64,000 bases of DNA from Sphingomonadaceae bacterium (GTDB taxonomy: Bacteria > Pseudomonadota > Alphaproteobacteria > Sphingomonadales > Sphingomonadaceae). The notes under the pieces were generated by a model that was not told the origin of the DNA, did no database searches, and was given only the letters and a program-made list of their open reading frames with translations. How positions within the stretch are numbered: position 1 is the stretch's first letter; the number at the start of each line of letters is the position of its first letter. The position numbers were made by a program, and so were the translations under genes. Of the stretch, positions 8,603-17,289 are shown one piece after another. The stretch covers positions 1 through 64,000 of the forward strand of contig JANWWL010000007.1 of the NCBI GenBank assembly GCA_025056155.1. Reading direction: 5' to 3'.

Positions 8603-9402
8603 GCACCGAGCTCGAGGAGGGGCTCGTCTCGGTCATCATGCCGGCCTGGAACCGGGCCGACACGATCGCCCAGGCGATCGCTTCGGCTCTTGCGCAGACC
8701 TACCCTCATCTCGAGGTCGTGGTCGTTGATGATGCCTCGACCGACGCCACGAGGGAAGTCGTCCGCCGGATCGCGGCCGCCGACCCCCGGGTGCGTCTCA
8801 TCGCGCTGGGCCGCAACGGGGGCTGTGCCGTGGCGCGGACCGTGGCGCTGGATGCGGCGCGGGGCCGGTACGTGGCCTTCCTCGACGCCGACGACCTCTG
8901 GCTTGCCCACAAGATCGAGAGGCAGATCGATGCTCTCAGGCGTTGCGACGCCGCCATCTGTTTTGGCGGTTACCGCCGGTTCCGCTCCGACCCCGAACGG
9001 GCGGGGCCGCTGGTCGCCGTGCCTCGGTCGGTCACCTACCGGGAGCTCTTGCGCAGCAACGTGATCGGCACGCTCACCTGCGTGGTCGATCGCGCGCGGA
9101 CCGGCCGGTTCGCCATGGTCCGGACCGGCCACGACGACTATGCGACGTGGCTGTCGCTCCTGCGGCCCGGCCGCTGGGCGGTCGGGATCCGCGACGACCT
9201 CGCCCGCTACCGGCTCACGCCCGGTTCGCTCTCGAGCGTGAAGCTGCGGTCCTGGGGCCAGACCTGGGACATCTATCGAAGATGTGAGAGGATTGCGTTC
9301 TGGAATGCCATCGGGTTATTCCTTTCAAACGGCGTTTCCGGGCTTCTCAAGCACGTGACGACATCGGCGAGCTGGGCTCGCCTGCCGGTCCTCCGGCGAT
9401 GA
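8599..9402 (+). CDS. Family 2 glycosyltransferase
   Basis: A 267-residue GT-A fold glycosyltransferase, probably cytoplasmic and membrane-associated, adding one sugar to a lipid-linked repeat unit. The N-terminus reads VSVIMPAWNRADTI, the nucleotide-binding strand VVVVDDASTD, and the metal-binding DxD lies in FLDADDLW. It overlaps the preceding epimerase and the following polymerase-like gene by ATGA on both sides. Base composition begins to fall in GC toward its 3' end, as in the next genes. Donor and acceptor sugars are unknown. Confidence 0.9.
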   Translation: MSTELEEGLVSVIMPAWNRADTIAQAIASALAQTYPHLEVVVVDDASTDATREVVRRIAAADPRVRLIALGRNGGCAVARTVALDAARGRYVAFLDADDLWLAHKIERQIDALRRCDAAICFGGYRRFRSDPERAGPLVAVPRSVTYRELLRSNVIGTLTCVVDRARTGRFAMVRTGHDDYATWLSLLRPGRWAVGIRDDLARYRLTPGSLSSVKLRSWGQTWDIYRRCERIAFWNAIGLFLSNGVSGLLKHVTTSASWARLPVLRR

Positions 9403-10754
9403 CCAGGTCGGCGATCGCCGCGGGCGCCTTGCCGGTGGCGACCACGAGGTCCGCCGGCGAGCAGTTCCTGACCAACTGCATTATCATATTGTCCTTCTTT
9501 CCCTTTTTCCGAATTCTGCCGCTGGGCGACGCCGAGACCCAGCCTCTTGCGGCTATGGCCGCCCTTGTCGGCATCCTCATCTACGGGTTTCGGTGGGACT
9601 TTGTCAGTCGGGCGTCCCTGGCGCTCATCTTCTTTGGATTGGCCTTCGCGTTGTTGGCGGTCCTTGGCATGAACATTTCCGCCACATCGGTGGGTTTACA
9701 GACCGCGGCATTCTTGGCGCCAATAATTCTCTTCGTCTATATCTGGGGGCGGCTGGATCAGGTGCAGCCCGCGTCCGTATTTTTCTGCGGTGCAGCCTAC
9801 CTGACCTTGGGCACTCTTCAGTACTTAGGCAAAGTGCCGTCCTTCCTGCACGACCTCTTGGGCAGGCTCATCGGTCGCTACGAGGAAGGCCTGCTGACGC
9901 TCGGTCGCGGTGTCGTGATGTTCACGCCCGAGCCTGCGTATGCGGCGAAAATCCTTGCTCTTTTCGTGGCGTTTTGCGTCGCCTGGCACCGAGACCGCCG
10001 GCTTCCGACCCTTGTTTTCTGGATGTTGTCGCTTGTCACGCTGGCGATAGTGGTTCTTGTCAATCGGAGCGTCATCGGTATCGTCTTGATGATGACTCTG
10101 CTTGGATTGTACGCTTTTTTCCTCCTATCTGGTCGTGCTCGCGTGTTGTTGGCCGCGGCCTTGGCGGTCGGGCTGGTCGTCTCCTTCCAGATGGCAAGGA
10201 ACCGAGGTTTCGAGACCGTCTCGGCTGACGCACCTCGGAACCTTCAGGTAGCAAGCCTCGTTATGGCACGGGCCGTGGAGGGTGACCTTCGACTAACGGA
10301 TGTTCTGCGCTTGGGCTCGGCGCGACTGATGACGAGCCTGGCCGGTTTCGAGTACACGGCCAGCCTGCCGCTGCTCGGCACCGGCCTCGGGCGGGGCGAA
10401 ACGGCGGTCCGACGCGTGCTCGACAACGATCCCCTCCTCAACCTCGTCGACTTTGAGCGCAACCGGTTCGGCAACCTCAAACCCCATGGTTGGCTTCCGG
10501 CTTGGACGACCGAGACGGGCATTCTCGGTCTGGCCGTGGGGGCGACATTGCTGCTGGCGGTCTTGGGTCGGGCCAGAACGGCCAGCCGGCGGGACCTGGC
10601 CGCCTCGGTCGCCCTGTGGTCGACCGCTTTCCTGATCGTCGGGCTCACCGGCCCGCATTCGCTCCCGGTCCCGTGGTTGATGTTCGGACTAGCCTCTCAC
10701 CGCGTCGCGGCCGGCACGTCGAGCGCAGATCGCCTGAGCGGACAGAACGGATGA
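9399..10754 (+). CDS. O-antigen polymerase/ligase-like integral membrane protein
   Basis: A 451-residue protein with about ten predicted membrane spans, including blocks at residues 24-42, 75-93, 97-112, a pair around 180-215 and several at 380-430. A large periplasmic-type loop of about 110 residues lies between, as in Wzy polymerases and WaaL/O-antigen ligases. Sequence is poorly conserved in this superfamily, so the choice between Wzy and ligase rests on context: it stands between a glycosyltransferase and a Wzz-like gene, favouring Wzy. It overlaps both neighbours by ATGA. GC is visibly lower in its first two thirds (9450-10300), consistent with transfer of surface-polysaccharide genes. 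Confidence 0.78.
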   Translation: MTRSAIAAGALPVATTRSAGEQFLTNCIIILSFFPFFRILPLGDAETQPLAAMAALVGILIYGFRWDFVSRASLALIFFGLAFALLAVLGMNISATSVGLQTAAFLAPIILFVYIWGRLDQVQPASVFFCGAAYLTLGTLQYLGKVPSFLHDLLGRLIGRYEEGLLTLGRGVVMFTPEPAYAAKILALFVAFCVAWHRDRRLPTLVFWMLSLVTLAIVVLVNRSVIGIVLMMTLLGLYAFFLLSGRARVLLAAALAVGLVVSFQMARNRGFETVSADAPRNLQVASLVMARAVEGDLRLTDVLRLGSARLMTSLAGFEYTASLPLLGTGLGRGETAVRRVLDNDPLLNLVDFERNRFGNLKPHGWLPAWTTETGILGLAVGATLLLAVLGRARTASRRDLAASVALWSTAFLIVGLTGPHSLPVPWLMFGLASHRVAAGTSSADRLSGQNG

Positions 10755-11665
10755 CCGCTCCAAGCTCCCTGTCGGGATTGATCCTGCAGCTGATGGCGGC
10801 CTGGCGGGCGATGGCGATCGCCAGCGCTTGCGGCCTTCTTGCCGGCTCCCTCTACCTTTCGATCGCCACACGCTGGTATTCGGCGACGGCGGTTCTGGGG
10901 CCGAAGACGGGCGGGATCGTCACCCCTCGCCTCACCGGGTTGTCGAACGTCGGTGGACTGGCGTCAATCCTGGGCGGCGTTGCCCCAGACGACCTTCGTC
11001 GCGCCGACATCTATTGGCGGTCGAACCGCTTCGCGGCGAGTTTCCTGAGGAACGAGGAACTGGTGAAGGATCTCCTGCCGGAGCGGTGGGACGAGGAGGC
11101 CGGCACTTGGCGTCCGGACCGGGGTATCTCTGCGCGCCTAGGTCGGCTGTTCGGACTGGTCGGCGCCGATGCGAGGCCGACCTTGGACGACATCCGGGAG
11201 GCGCTGGACGAGAAGTTCGTCATCGACATCAAGGAGCAAAGCTTTCGGGAGATTTCCTTTCTGACGGAACGACCGCAGCGGTCGATCCGGCTCCTGCAAT
11301 GGACCATCGAGGAGACAAACAGAGCATTCCGGGAAGACCAACTACGAGAGATTTCAGAGACCTTAGCATTCCTGGACACAAGGACGACGGAAGAGGAACA
11401 GCCGAGAACCTTGGAGGCCTTAGCGTCCTTCGTGGAATTTCTTGAGCAGCAGCAACTCCGCTTGGAGGCGACCCCTGTTTTCATGTTCGACATTATCCAG
11501 CCGCCGACACCGCTTTCTCGCCCGGCCCGCCCCGACCCGCTTTTGGTGCTCGTGGCGGCCGCCCTGCTTCCTCCGACCGCCGTCGGGGTCGCCGTGGTGC
11601 TGTTTCCAGGCGTCGTCGGTAGGACTCACCTTAAGCTGAGACGACCGTCGGGCGAGCCATCCTGA
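10751..11665 (+). CDS. Wzz-like polysaccharide chain-length determinant
   Basis: A 304-residue inner-membrane protein with the Wzz topology: a first membrane span at about residues 18-40, a long helical periplasmic domain, and a second span near 268-292 after a proline-rich turn (IQPPTPLSRPARP). The periplasmic part has the coiled helices typical of the family (RLLQWTIEETNRAFREDQLREISETLAFLDTR). Such proteins set polymer length together with Wzy, encoded immediately upstream and overlapping by ATGA. It lacks any C-terminal tyrosine-kinase domain. The region 11250-11500 is AT-richer than its surroundings. Confidence 0.85.
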   Translation: MTAPSSLSGLILQLMAAWRAMAIASACGLLAGSLYLSIATRWYSATAVLGPKTGGIVTPRLTGLSNVGGLASILGGVAPDDLRRADIYWRSNRFAASFLRNEELVKDLLPERWDEEAGTWRPDRGISARLGRLFGLVGADARPTLDDIREALDEKFVIDIKEQSFREISFLTERPQRSIRLLQWTIEETNRAFREDQLREISETLAFLDTRTTEEEQPRTLEALASFVEFLEQQQLRLEATPVFMFDIIQPPTPLSRPARPDPLLVLVAAALLPPTAVGVAVVLFPGVVGRTHLKLRRPSGEPS

Positions 11666-11761
11666 ACGGAACATCGCTTGCTGGGGCCCTGCCCGGGGGC
11701 CGGCCGGGTGGCCGTTCTCGGCCCCACGGCGGATGGGCCGCACGGGCGCTGGACCAAACCG

Positions 11762-11779
11762 GCCGTTCGGGGGAACGGC
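11762..11779. terminator. Hairpin between convergent polysaccharide genes
   Basis: Seven-base arms GCCGTTC (11762-11768) and GAACGGC (11773-11779) around a GGGG loop lie in the 186 bp between the convergent Wzz-like and membrane-protein genes. There is no T run on either side. It could serve as a bidirectional terminator; the rest of the gap shows nothing recognisable. Confidence 0.4.
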
Positions 11780-11851
11780 GTCGGTCGCGGCCGGTCTGCT
11801 CGACGTCGCCGCGCCGCGATGGCGTCGCCCTCGGCATCCAACGGTCAGGCC

Positions 11852-12844
11852 TTAGGCTTCCGTCCGCGACGACTGGCGCCACCGCTCGCGCGCAGCGGCC
11901 GATTCTCCGGCGGTCGGTTGCACACCGGGCACAACTCCTGGCCGGTCCCGAAGCCCGATAGCCTGAAGGATCGTGCATCCGACGACCCAGGGGGCCGTCC
12001 ACAGGAAGGACCACGGCCCGATTTGCGCGATCGCGGGGGCCACCCTGGCGAGGCCGGTGTCGGCAGCGACCACGACCAGGGCCGAGGCCGCCCCAAACGC
12101 CGCCAGTTGCAAGGTCACGAGCATCGTCGTCGCATAGTGCCGTGCGAGCAGCGAAATGCCGCCCGAGACCGCCATGCCCAGGCGGAAGCTGAGAAGAGTT
12201 CCGATGGTCCCGAGACTATTCAAGAGCACGACCACGGTGACCTCGAGCATCCGTGCCGCGACCAACGCGCGGGCTTGCCCTGAGCGAACGGCCTGAATGG
12301 CGAGGCGCCCGACCTCGCCTCGCGGGACCGCCCTGACCGGGACGAAGGGAAGCCAACCAGTCGTCCACAGAAAGGCGGCCACGGCGACGTTGACGATCGC
12401 GCCGGTCAGGGCATGGAGTTCGGGGACACCGCCGAACTTGACGATGTTCACGAGAAGGAAACAGGACGTCGCCACGTTCCGCACAAAGTCCATTTTCAGA
12501 TATCTTGCGGTTCGTGATTGAAAGACGATCAGGAACGAAGGGCTTGCCAGAAATTCCATCAGGAGAATGACAAAGAACATCAAGCCCATCAGCGTGGGCG
12601 AAAATACCGCCAGCGCGAGCGTCGCAAGGCCGAAGATCATCGTCTGCGCGACCCTGACGGCGGCGATCCTTTCAAACGAATACTGGGCCGCCGCCGGCAC
12701 GAGCCACAAATAGACCCACGAGGCGGCACTATGGATCGTGGAGCAGAGAATGTAGTTGGACAAAGAGGGAGTGACGGCCAGCAACAAGAAAGCCGAGGCG
12801 TTCATCATGGCGAGACCAGTGTTGAAGAGGGAGAACAGGATCAT
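11852..12844 (-). CDS. Polytopic membrane protein, candidate polysaccharide flippase (possibly truncated)
   Basis: A 330-residue, strongly hydrophobic protein with about eight predicted membrane spans and a hydrophilic C-terminal tail. No decisive motif is seen, but spans grouped in pairs with basic cytoplasmic loops, and the position inside a Wzy/Wzz/GT locus that lacks another flippase, make a Wzx (MOP superfamily) role the best guess. It is shorter than usual Wzx proteins (400-480 residues with 12-14 spans). Upstream, in the same frame, lies a 98-codon open frame ending in a single TGA at 12875-12877, ten codons before this ATG, so the gene may be the 3' part of an interrupted frame. GC is low around 12450-12850. 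Confidence 0.6.
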   Translation of the reverse strand: MILFSLFNTGLAMMNASAFLLLAVTPSLSNYILCSTIHSAASWVYLWLVPAAAQYSFERIAAVRVAQTMIFGLATLALAVFSPTLMGLMFFVILLMEFLASPSFLIVFQSRTARYLKMDFVRNVATSCFLLVNIVKFGGVPELHALTGAIVNVAVAAFLWTTGWLPFVPVRAVPRGEVGRLAIQAVRSGQARALVAARMLEVTVVVLLNSLGTIGTLLSFRLGMAVSGGISLLARHYATTMLVTLQLAAFGAASALVVVAADTGLARVAPAIAQIGPWSFLWTAPWVVGCTILQAIGLRDRPGVVPGVQPTAGESAAARERWRQSSRTEA

Positions 12845-12874
12845 CGGCCAAATCTCGCGGAGCCCGGAAGAAAC

Positions 12875-13171
12875 TCAGGGCGCCGAGGGGCCGGCTGGCC
12901 CTGCTTGAGGAATTCCGAGAAGGCTGATGGGGTGCTCGCCTCCGTCGCCCGACTGGTCAGGGGGAGAGGCCTTCGACTCCGGGGGGGCGTGCGTCGCGTC
13001 GGGCGGGCTCGCCGGGCCGCTACGGCGGACGCGCGTCGGAGCGGTCGGAGCCGGCCCGAATCCTTGGCCGGCCGTCTCGACATCCGCCAGGAGTGGACTG
13101 GGGGGTGTCCCGGGGCGGTGTTCGCGAATCGACGTGTCAACCTCGTCTGTGCGGCCCTTGACACCGGTCAT
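12875..13171 (-). CDS. Pro/Ser-rich 98-residue open frame coupled to the GT11 gene
   Basis: An open frame whose ATG overlaps the stop of the upstream glycosyltransferase by ATGA, the coupling used throughout this locus. The predicted protein is hydrophilic, rich in Pro, Ser, Gly and Asp, probably disordered, and has no recognisable domain. It ends in TGA and is followed, in the same frame and after only ten further codons, by the membrane protein at 11852-12844. It may be a separate small protein, a cytoplasmic N-terminal tail detached by a nonsense mutation, or non-coding filler. Confidence 0.4.
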   Translation of the reverse strand: MTGVKGRTDEVDTSIREHRPGTPPSPLLADVETAGQGFGPAPTAPTRVRRSGPASPPDATHAPPESKASPPDQSGDGGEHPISLLGIPQAGPAGPSAP

Positions 13172-13938
13172 GTGCGGATCGCCGTGGCGGGCTCGGCCGC
13201 GGCGCCCAGGGCGCGCGCGAAGGCCGCGTGGCCGACCACGGTCGTGCGGATCCGGCCGCCCGCCAGAAGAGCCGCCCAAACTGCCAGCGTCGAGCCGTTC
13301 GTCTCGATGGTGTCGAAGCCGGCCATCATCCGCAGGGCTTCCCAGGCCGACCCGCCGGCGCTCGGCACCAGGTCCGCGTGCCGCCCGTGCCGGCCAAGCA
13401 CGCGACCCAATAGCCCGTCGTCGTCGCTCATGAACACCCCGGGGCCGGCCGCGCGAACGCGCCGCTCGGCGTGGGCCTCGGCCTCCTGCGGCGTCCGGAA
13501 GAAGTCCCTCAGGCGGACGTGGTGCAGGGTCGTTCCGGCCCGCGGCGGCGGCAGCCGCAGCCGAGCCCGCCATTCCTCGAGAATCGCGCACCCCACCAGC
13601 GCGGGGATGCCCCAACGGGCGGGATCCTGCTGGAAGTAACCGTCGACCAGCTTCAGCGGGCCCAGCCGCAGGATCGCCTCCTTGCCCCGCAGGCGCGCGA
13701 GCGCCTTGGGAAGGCGGGCGCGGGCGAGCCGCCGCTCGACCAGGGTGAGCCGCAGGCGACGGTCGAGGTCGGGGACGAGCGGGCCCACTTCGACGACGTG
13801 CGGGACGGCGTAGCGGTGCAGCACGCCGTCGTAGAGGGCGAGCTCCGATCGCGTCGTCCGCGCCAAGGCCTCACCGATGAACAGCTGGAACAGCTGGTTG
13901 CCCAACCCACCGTGGAGGACGACGATGGTCCGAGGCAT
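13168..13938 (-). CDS. Family 11 glycosyltransferase (fucosyl/colitosyltransferase-like)
   Basis: A 256-residue GT11 enzyme recognised by the N-terminal block GGLGNQLFQLFIGEAL. GT11 proteins transfer L-fucose from GDP-L-fucose, or the 3-deoxy analogue L-colitose, in alpha-1,2 linkage. The usual HxRxGD motif is degenerate here (HHVRLRDFF near residue 140). Because the neighbouring genes predict GDP-L-colitose rather than GDP-L-fucose, a colitosyltransferase role is inferred; E. coli O55 WbgN is a characterised precedent from the literature. It lies downstream of colD with 17 bp between. Confidence 0.82.
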   Translation of the reverse strand: MPRTIVVLHGGLGNQLFQLFIGEALARTTRSELALYDGVLHRYAVPHVVEVGPLVPDLDRRLRLTLVERRLARARLPKALARLRGKEAILRLGPLKLVDGYFQQDPARWGIPALVGCAILEEWRARLRLPPPRAGTTLHHVRLRDFFRTPQEAEAHAERRVRAAGPGVFMSDDDGLLGRVLGRHGRHADLVPSAGGSAWEALRMMAGFDTIETNGSTLAVWAALLAGGRIRTTVVGHAAFARALGAAAEPATAIRT

Positions 13939-13955
13939 GTCGCGCCGGCACCTGG

Positions 13956-15134
13956 TCAGAGCGTCCAGAGCAAGTCGGCCACGGCGTCGATGGTGTCGGG
14001 CATGTCGTAGTGATGGTTGCCGACGAAGAGCCCGTTGTCGTGGATCCAGTCGGCGTTCTTAAGGTTGCCGGCCACCTCGTAGTCGAAGTAGCGCACCACC
14101 GGGTTGCGCAGGAAGTTGCCGGCCACGATGGGCCGCGTGTCGACACCGTTGGCTTCCAGCACACGGCGGACCTGGGCACGGTCGAGCCCGGCGCCCGGCC
14201 GACAGACGAGGGAAAAGCCGAACCAGCTGCTGCACCCCAGCTCCCGCTGGATCATGAGGCGCGGATGGCCCGACATCCGCTCCGCCCAGTGCCGCGCGTT
14301 GCGCCGCCGGGCCGCCACGAACCGGTCGAGCTTCTTGAGCTGCTCCCGCCCGATGGCCCCTTCGAGTTCCAGGGGACGCACGTTGTAGCCGGGCAGGACG
14401 AACCGGAAGCTTTCCTCGAAGGGATCCGGACTCTTGCGGCCGGTCACCCGGTTTTCGGCGGGAAGGTTGCGAGTCCAGCCATGGGCGCGAAGACACAGCA
14501 GGATGTGGTGGAGTTCCTCGTCGTCGGTGACGATCACCCCCCCTTCCATCGTCGAGATGTGGTGGGAGAAGAAGGTGCTGAAGCTGCCCATCACCCCGAA
14601 GGTGCCCGTCTTCCGGCCGGCGAACTCGGCCCCCATCGATTCACAGTTGTCCTCGATGAGCGTGATGGGCCGATCGGACAGGATCCCGCCGATCCGGTCG
14701 AAGTCGTTCGGATTGCCCAGCAGGTTGACGGCGAAGACCAGGCGCGTGCGGTCGTCGACGGCGGCGGCCAGCTGGTCGAGGTCGAAATTCAGTGTTTCGA
14801 GATCGACGTCCACGAATTTCAGGCGGAGCCCGTACTGATGGAGAGGATAGTAGGTGGTGCTCCACGAGACGGCGGGAACGATCGCTTCGTCGCCGGGTCG
14901 CAGCCGACGGCCGGCGTCCTCGGTGAAGAACAGGGCCGCCACCATCAGAAGGTTGGCGGACGAGCCCGAGTTCACCATGACGGCATGGCGAGCGCCGAAG
15001 GCCCGCGCGAACTCCTCCTCGAACGCGCGCACCTCCGCCCCCATGGTGAACTGGTCGGAGGCGACGACGCGTTGGATCGCGGCGCGCTCGGCGTCGTCCC
15101 AGGTGGAGGTGGCGAGGGGAAGTCGCGTTGTCAT
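13956..15134 (-). CDS. colD: GDP-4-keto-6-deoxy-D-mannose 3-dehydratase (ColD)
   Basis: A PLP enzyme of the DegT/DnrJ aminotransferase fold that removes the 3-hydroxyl of GDP-4-keto-6-deoxymannose, giving the 3,6-dideoxy precursor of colitose. The normal Schiff-base lysine is replaced by histidine: SFSTFFSHHISTMEGG puts His191/His192 there, the hallmark of ColD, rather than the TK motif of sugar aminotransferases. Other strong ColD-like blocks are NSGSSANLLMVAALFF, NLLGNPNDFDRI, EDNCESMGAEF and HILLCLRAHGWTRNLP. The start ATG (15134) overlaps the colC stop by ATGA; 392 residues is the usual length. Confidence 0.9.
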   Translation of the reverse strand: MTTRLPLATSTWDDAERAAIQRVVASDQFTMGAEVRAFEEEFARAFGARHAVMVNSGSSANLLMVAALFFTEDAGRRLRPGDEAIVPAVSWSTTYYPLHQYGLRLKFVDVDLETLNFDLDQLAAAVDDRTRLVFAVNLLGNPNDFDRIGGILSDRPITLIEDNCESMGAEFAGRKTGTFGVMGSFSTFFSHHISTMEGGVIVTDDEELHHILLCLRAHGWTRNLPAENRVTGRKSPDPFEESFRFVLPGYNVRPLELEGAIGREQLKKLDRFVAARRRNARHWAERMSGHPRLMIQRELGCSSWFGFSLVCRPGAGLDRAQVRRVLEANGVDTRPIVAGNFLRNPVVRYFDYEVAGNLKNADWIHDNGLFVGNHHYDMPDTIDAVADLLWTL

Positions 15135-16045
15135 GCGGCGTGGCGTTCCAGGAAGAAGCGGTAGGTGAGGGCCAGGCCTTCGTCGAGCGGGCGCGGTTCG
15201 GGGAAGCCCAGCCGCCGCTGCCATTCGACGCTGACGAGCTTGCGGCGCATGCCGACGGGGCGGGAATGGTCGAACTGGAACCGGCCCCGCCAGCCGACGA
15301 CTCGGGCCGCGGATTGGTAATATTCGAGGATGGTGTGATCCGTCCCGGCCCCGAGGTTCATCACCTCCGGCAGGTCGTCGAAGCGGGCCACCGCGTGCCA
15401 GATCATCCGGGCGGCGTCGCCCGCGTAGAGGAACTCCCGCCGGGCCGAGCCGTCGCCCCAGACCACGACGTCGCCGCCGCGGGCGTGCGCTTCGTGCACC
15501 TTGCGCAGGGCGGCGGGGACCAGGTGGGCGGTCGTGGGATCGAAATTGTCATGACGGCCGAACAGGTTGCACGGCACGAGCGACTTGATGCGGGCCGCTC
15601 CTGAGGCCTGGTTGAGGTAGCGCCCCAGCCGCACGACCGAGAGCTTCGCCAGCGCGTAGCCCTCGTTGGTGGGTTCGAGAGTGCCGGTCAGCAGGCGGTC
15701 CTCGGTGAAGGGGATCGGCGCCTCGGGCGGATAGATGCACGAGCTTGCGAGGTTGAGGCAGCGCACGCCCGCCCGGTGCGCCGCTTCGAGGACGGCGAGA
15801 CCCATCCGGAGGTTCTCGACGAGGAACCCGGCCTGGTCGGCCATGTTGGCCGCGATCCCGCCCACGCGTCCGGCTGCGTGGATGACGAGGTCGGGGGCCG
15901 CCGCGTCGAGCGCGCGTTGGACGGCCGGCGGGTCGGTCAAGTCGACCTCGTGCCGGGTGGGCGCCACGATCTCGGCGTCGGGCGGGGCGGTCTCGCGCAG
16001 GTTGCGCCCGACCATCCCGCTGCCGCCCGTGAGGAACACCTTCAT
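15131..16045 (-). CDS. colC: GDP-L-colitose synthase (ColC), GDP-fucose synthase family
   Basis: An extended short-chain dehydrogenase that epimerises C5 and reduces C4 of the 4-keto-3,6-dideoxy intermediate with NADPH, making GDP-L-colitose. It shows the Rossmann motif [10 protein letters not shown], then [14 protein letters not shown], the catalytic serine in [16 protein letters not shown], Tyr-x3-Lys in EGYALAKL, and the family block [16 protein letters not shown]. Its coupling to colD favours colitose over fucose as product; the related Fcl activity is the alternative. The start at 16045 (MKVFLTGG) is conserved; an exact 18 bp tandem repeat creates a second ATG six codons upstream at 16063. 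Confidence 0.85.
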   Translation of the reverse strand: MKVFLTGGSGMVGRNLRETAPPDAEIVAPTRHEVDLTDPPAVQRALDAAAPDLVIHAAGRVGGIAANMADQAGFLVENLRMGLAVLEAAHRAGVRCLNLASSCIYPPEAPIPFTEDRLLTGTLEPTNEGYALAKLSVVRLGRYLNQASGAARIKSLVPCNLFGRHDNFDPTTAHLVPAALRKVHEAHARGGDVVVWGDGSARREFLYAGDAARMIWHAVARFDDLPEVMNLGAGTDHTILEYYQSAARVVGWRGRFQFDHSRPVGMRRKLVSVEWQRRLGFPEPRPLDEGLALTYRFFLERHAA

Positions 16046-16078
16046 GGCCGCCGCACCCGGCATGGCCGCCGCACCCGG
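16043..16078. repeat. 18 bp perfect tandem duplication at the colC start
   Basis: The unit CATGGCCGCCGCACCCGG occurs twice head to tail (16043-16060 and 16061-16078). Each copy supplies an ATG for colC on the minus strand, six codons apart and in frame. It probably arose by replication slippage and could alter translation initiation. Confidence 0.8.
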
Positions 16079-16206
16079 CCCGGCCGACGGGCGGCCGGCT
16101 GCTGCGGACGCGGCGGGCTGGCCGCCCTGATGGCGCGGGCCGATGGACAGTCCTCCGCCACCCAGCTAGAGCGATCGATGGACGAGCCAAAGAAGCGGTA
16201 GAGTTC

Positions 16207-17289
16207 ATGAAAACGGCGTTGATCACCGGAGTCACGGGTCAGGACGGCGCCTATCTCGCCGAACTGCTTCTCGAGAAGGGGTACGTCGTCCATGGTGTCA
16301 AGCGCCGATCCTCTTCCTTCAACACGGGAAGGGTCGATCACCTGTTCAAGGACCGCCACGAAGGCGACAGCCGGTTCCATCTGCACTTTGGGGACATGAC
16401 GGACGCCACTAACCTCGTCCGGTTGGTGCAGGAGACCCAGCCCGACGAAATCTACAACCTGGCCGCCCAGAGCCACGTTGCCGTGAGCTTCGAGACGCCC
16501 GAATATACGGCCAACGCCGATGCGTTGGGCACCCTGCGCTTGCTCGAGGCGATCCGGATCCTCAAGCTCGAACGCTCCGTTCGTTTCTATCAGGCCTCGA
16601 CGTCGGAGCTTTACGGCAACGCGCCTGAGTTTCCGCAATCGGAAACGACGCCTTTTCGTCCCCGCAGCCCCTATGCGGCGGCCAAGTTGTATGCCTTTTG
16701 GGTCACGGTGAACTATCGGGAGGCCTATGGCATCTTTGCGGCCAACGGCATCCTGTTCAACCACGAAAGCCCCATCCGTGGCGAGACCTTCGTGACCCGG
16801 AAGATCACGCGCGCAGTGGCCGCGATCGAGGCCGGATTGCAGAAGACCCTCTGGCTTGGGAACCTGGATGCCGAGCGCGACTGGGGCCATGCTCGGGACT
16901 ATGCCGAAGGCATGTGGCGGATCCTGCAGCATCCTCGTCCCGACGACTGGGTCCTGGCGACCGGGCGGATGACGAGCGTGCGGCGCTTCGTCGAGCTGGC
17001 GTTCGCCGAGGTCGGCCGGCGCATCGTTTGGGAAGGCAAGGGCGTGTCGGAAGTGGGCCGCTGCGAGCGGACGGGCCAGGTCCTCGTGGCGGTCGATCCG
17101 GCCTATTTCCGCCCGACCGAAGTCGACCGCCTGATGGGCGATCCGCGCAAGGCCCACCGCGAGCTCGGCTGGACCAGCCGGACGACGCTCGAGGAGATGG
17201 TGCGGGAGATGGTGGCCCATGACCTTCGGCTCGTCCGGGAGCGGCTGGGGCGTGGCCGACCGGTCGCTCAAGTGGAAGCGCGCCCGTAG
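16207..17289 (+). CDS. gmd: GDP-mannose 4,6-dehydratase
   Basis: Converts GDP-D-mannose to GDP-4-keto-6-deoxy-D-mannose, the branch point for fucose, colitose, rhamnose and perosamine. The 360-residue protein begins [20 protein letters not shown] (NADP-binding), then [15 protein letters not shown], and has the catalytic [11 protein letters not shown] and [10 protein letters not shown] (Tyr-x3-Lys) blocks plus [17 protein letters not shown], all diagnostic of Gmd. It is divergent from colC with about 160 bp between, and its last 22 bp overlap convergent manC. Its product is the substrate of the ColD encoded next door. Confidence 0.96.
   Translation: MKTALITGVTGQDGAYLAELLLEKGYVVHGVKRRSSSFNTGRVDHLFKDRHEGDSRFHLHFGDMTDATNLVRLVQETQPDEIYNLAAQSHVAVSFETPEYTANADALGTLRLLEAIRILKLERSVRFYQASTSELYGNAPEFPQSETTPFRPRSPYAAAKLYAFWVTVNYREAYGIFAANGILFNHESPIRGETFVTRKITRAVAAIEAGLQKTLWLGNLDAERDWGHARDYAEGMWRILQHPRPDDWVLATGRMTSVRRFVELAFAEVGRRIVWEGKGVSEVGRCERTGQVLVAVDPAYFRPTEVDRLMGDPRKAHRELGWTSRTTLEEMVREMVAHDLRLVRERLGRGRPVAQVEARP

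Noticed and set aside
12841-13164. A 107-codon minus-strand frame upstream of the flippase-like gene
   Set aside because: Arg/Pro-rich with no coupling to a neighbour; the alternative frame starting at 13171 is better placed.
13956-15134. Perosamine synthase or other sugar aminotransferase
   Set aside because: The PLP lysine is missing and replaced by His-His, and the overall sequence matches the ColD type.
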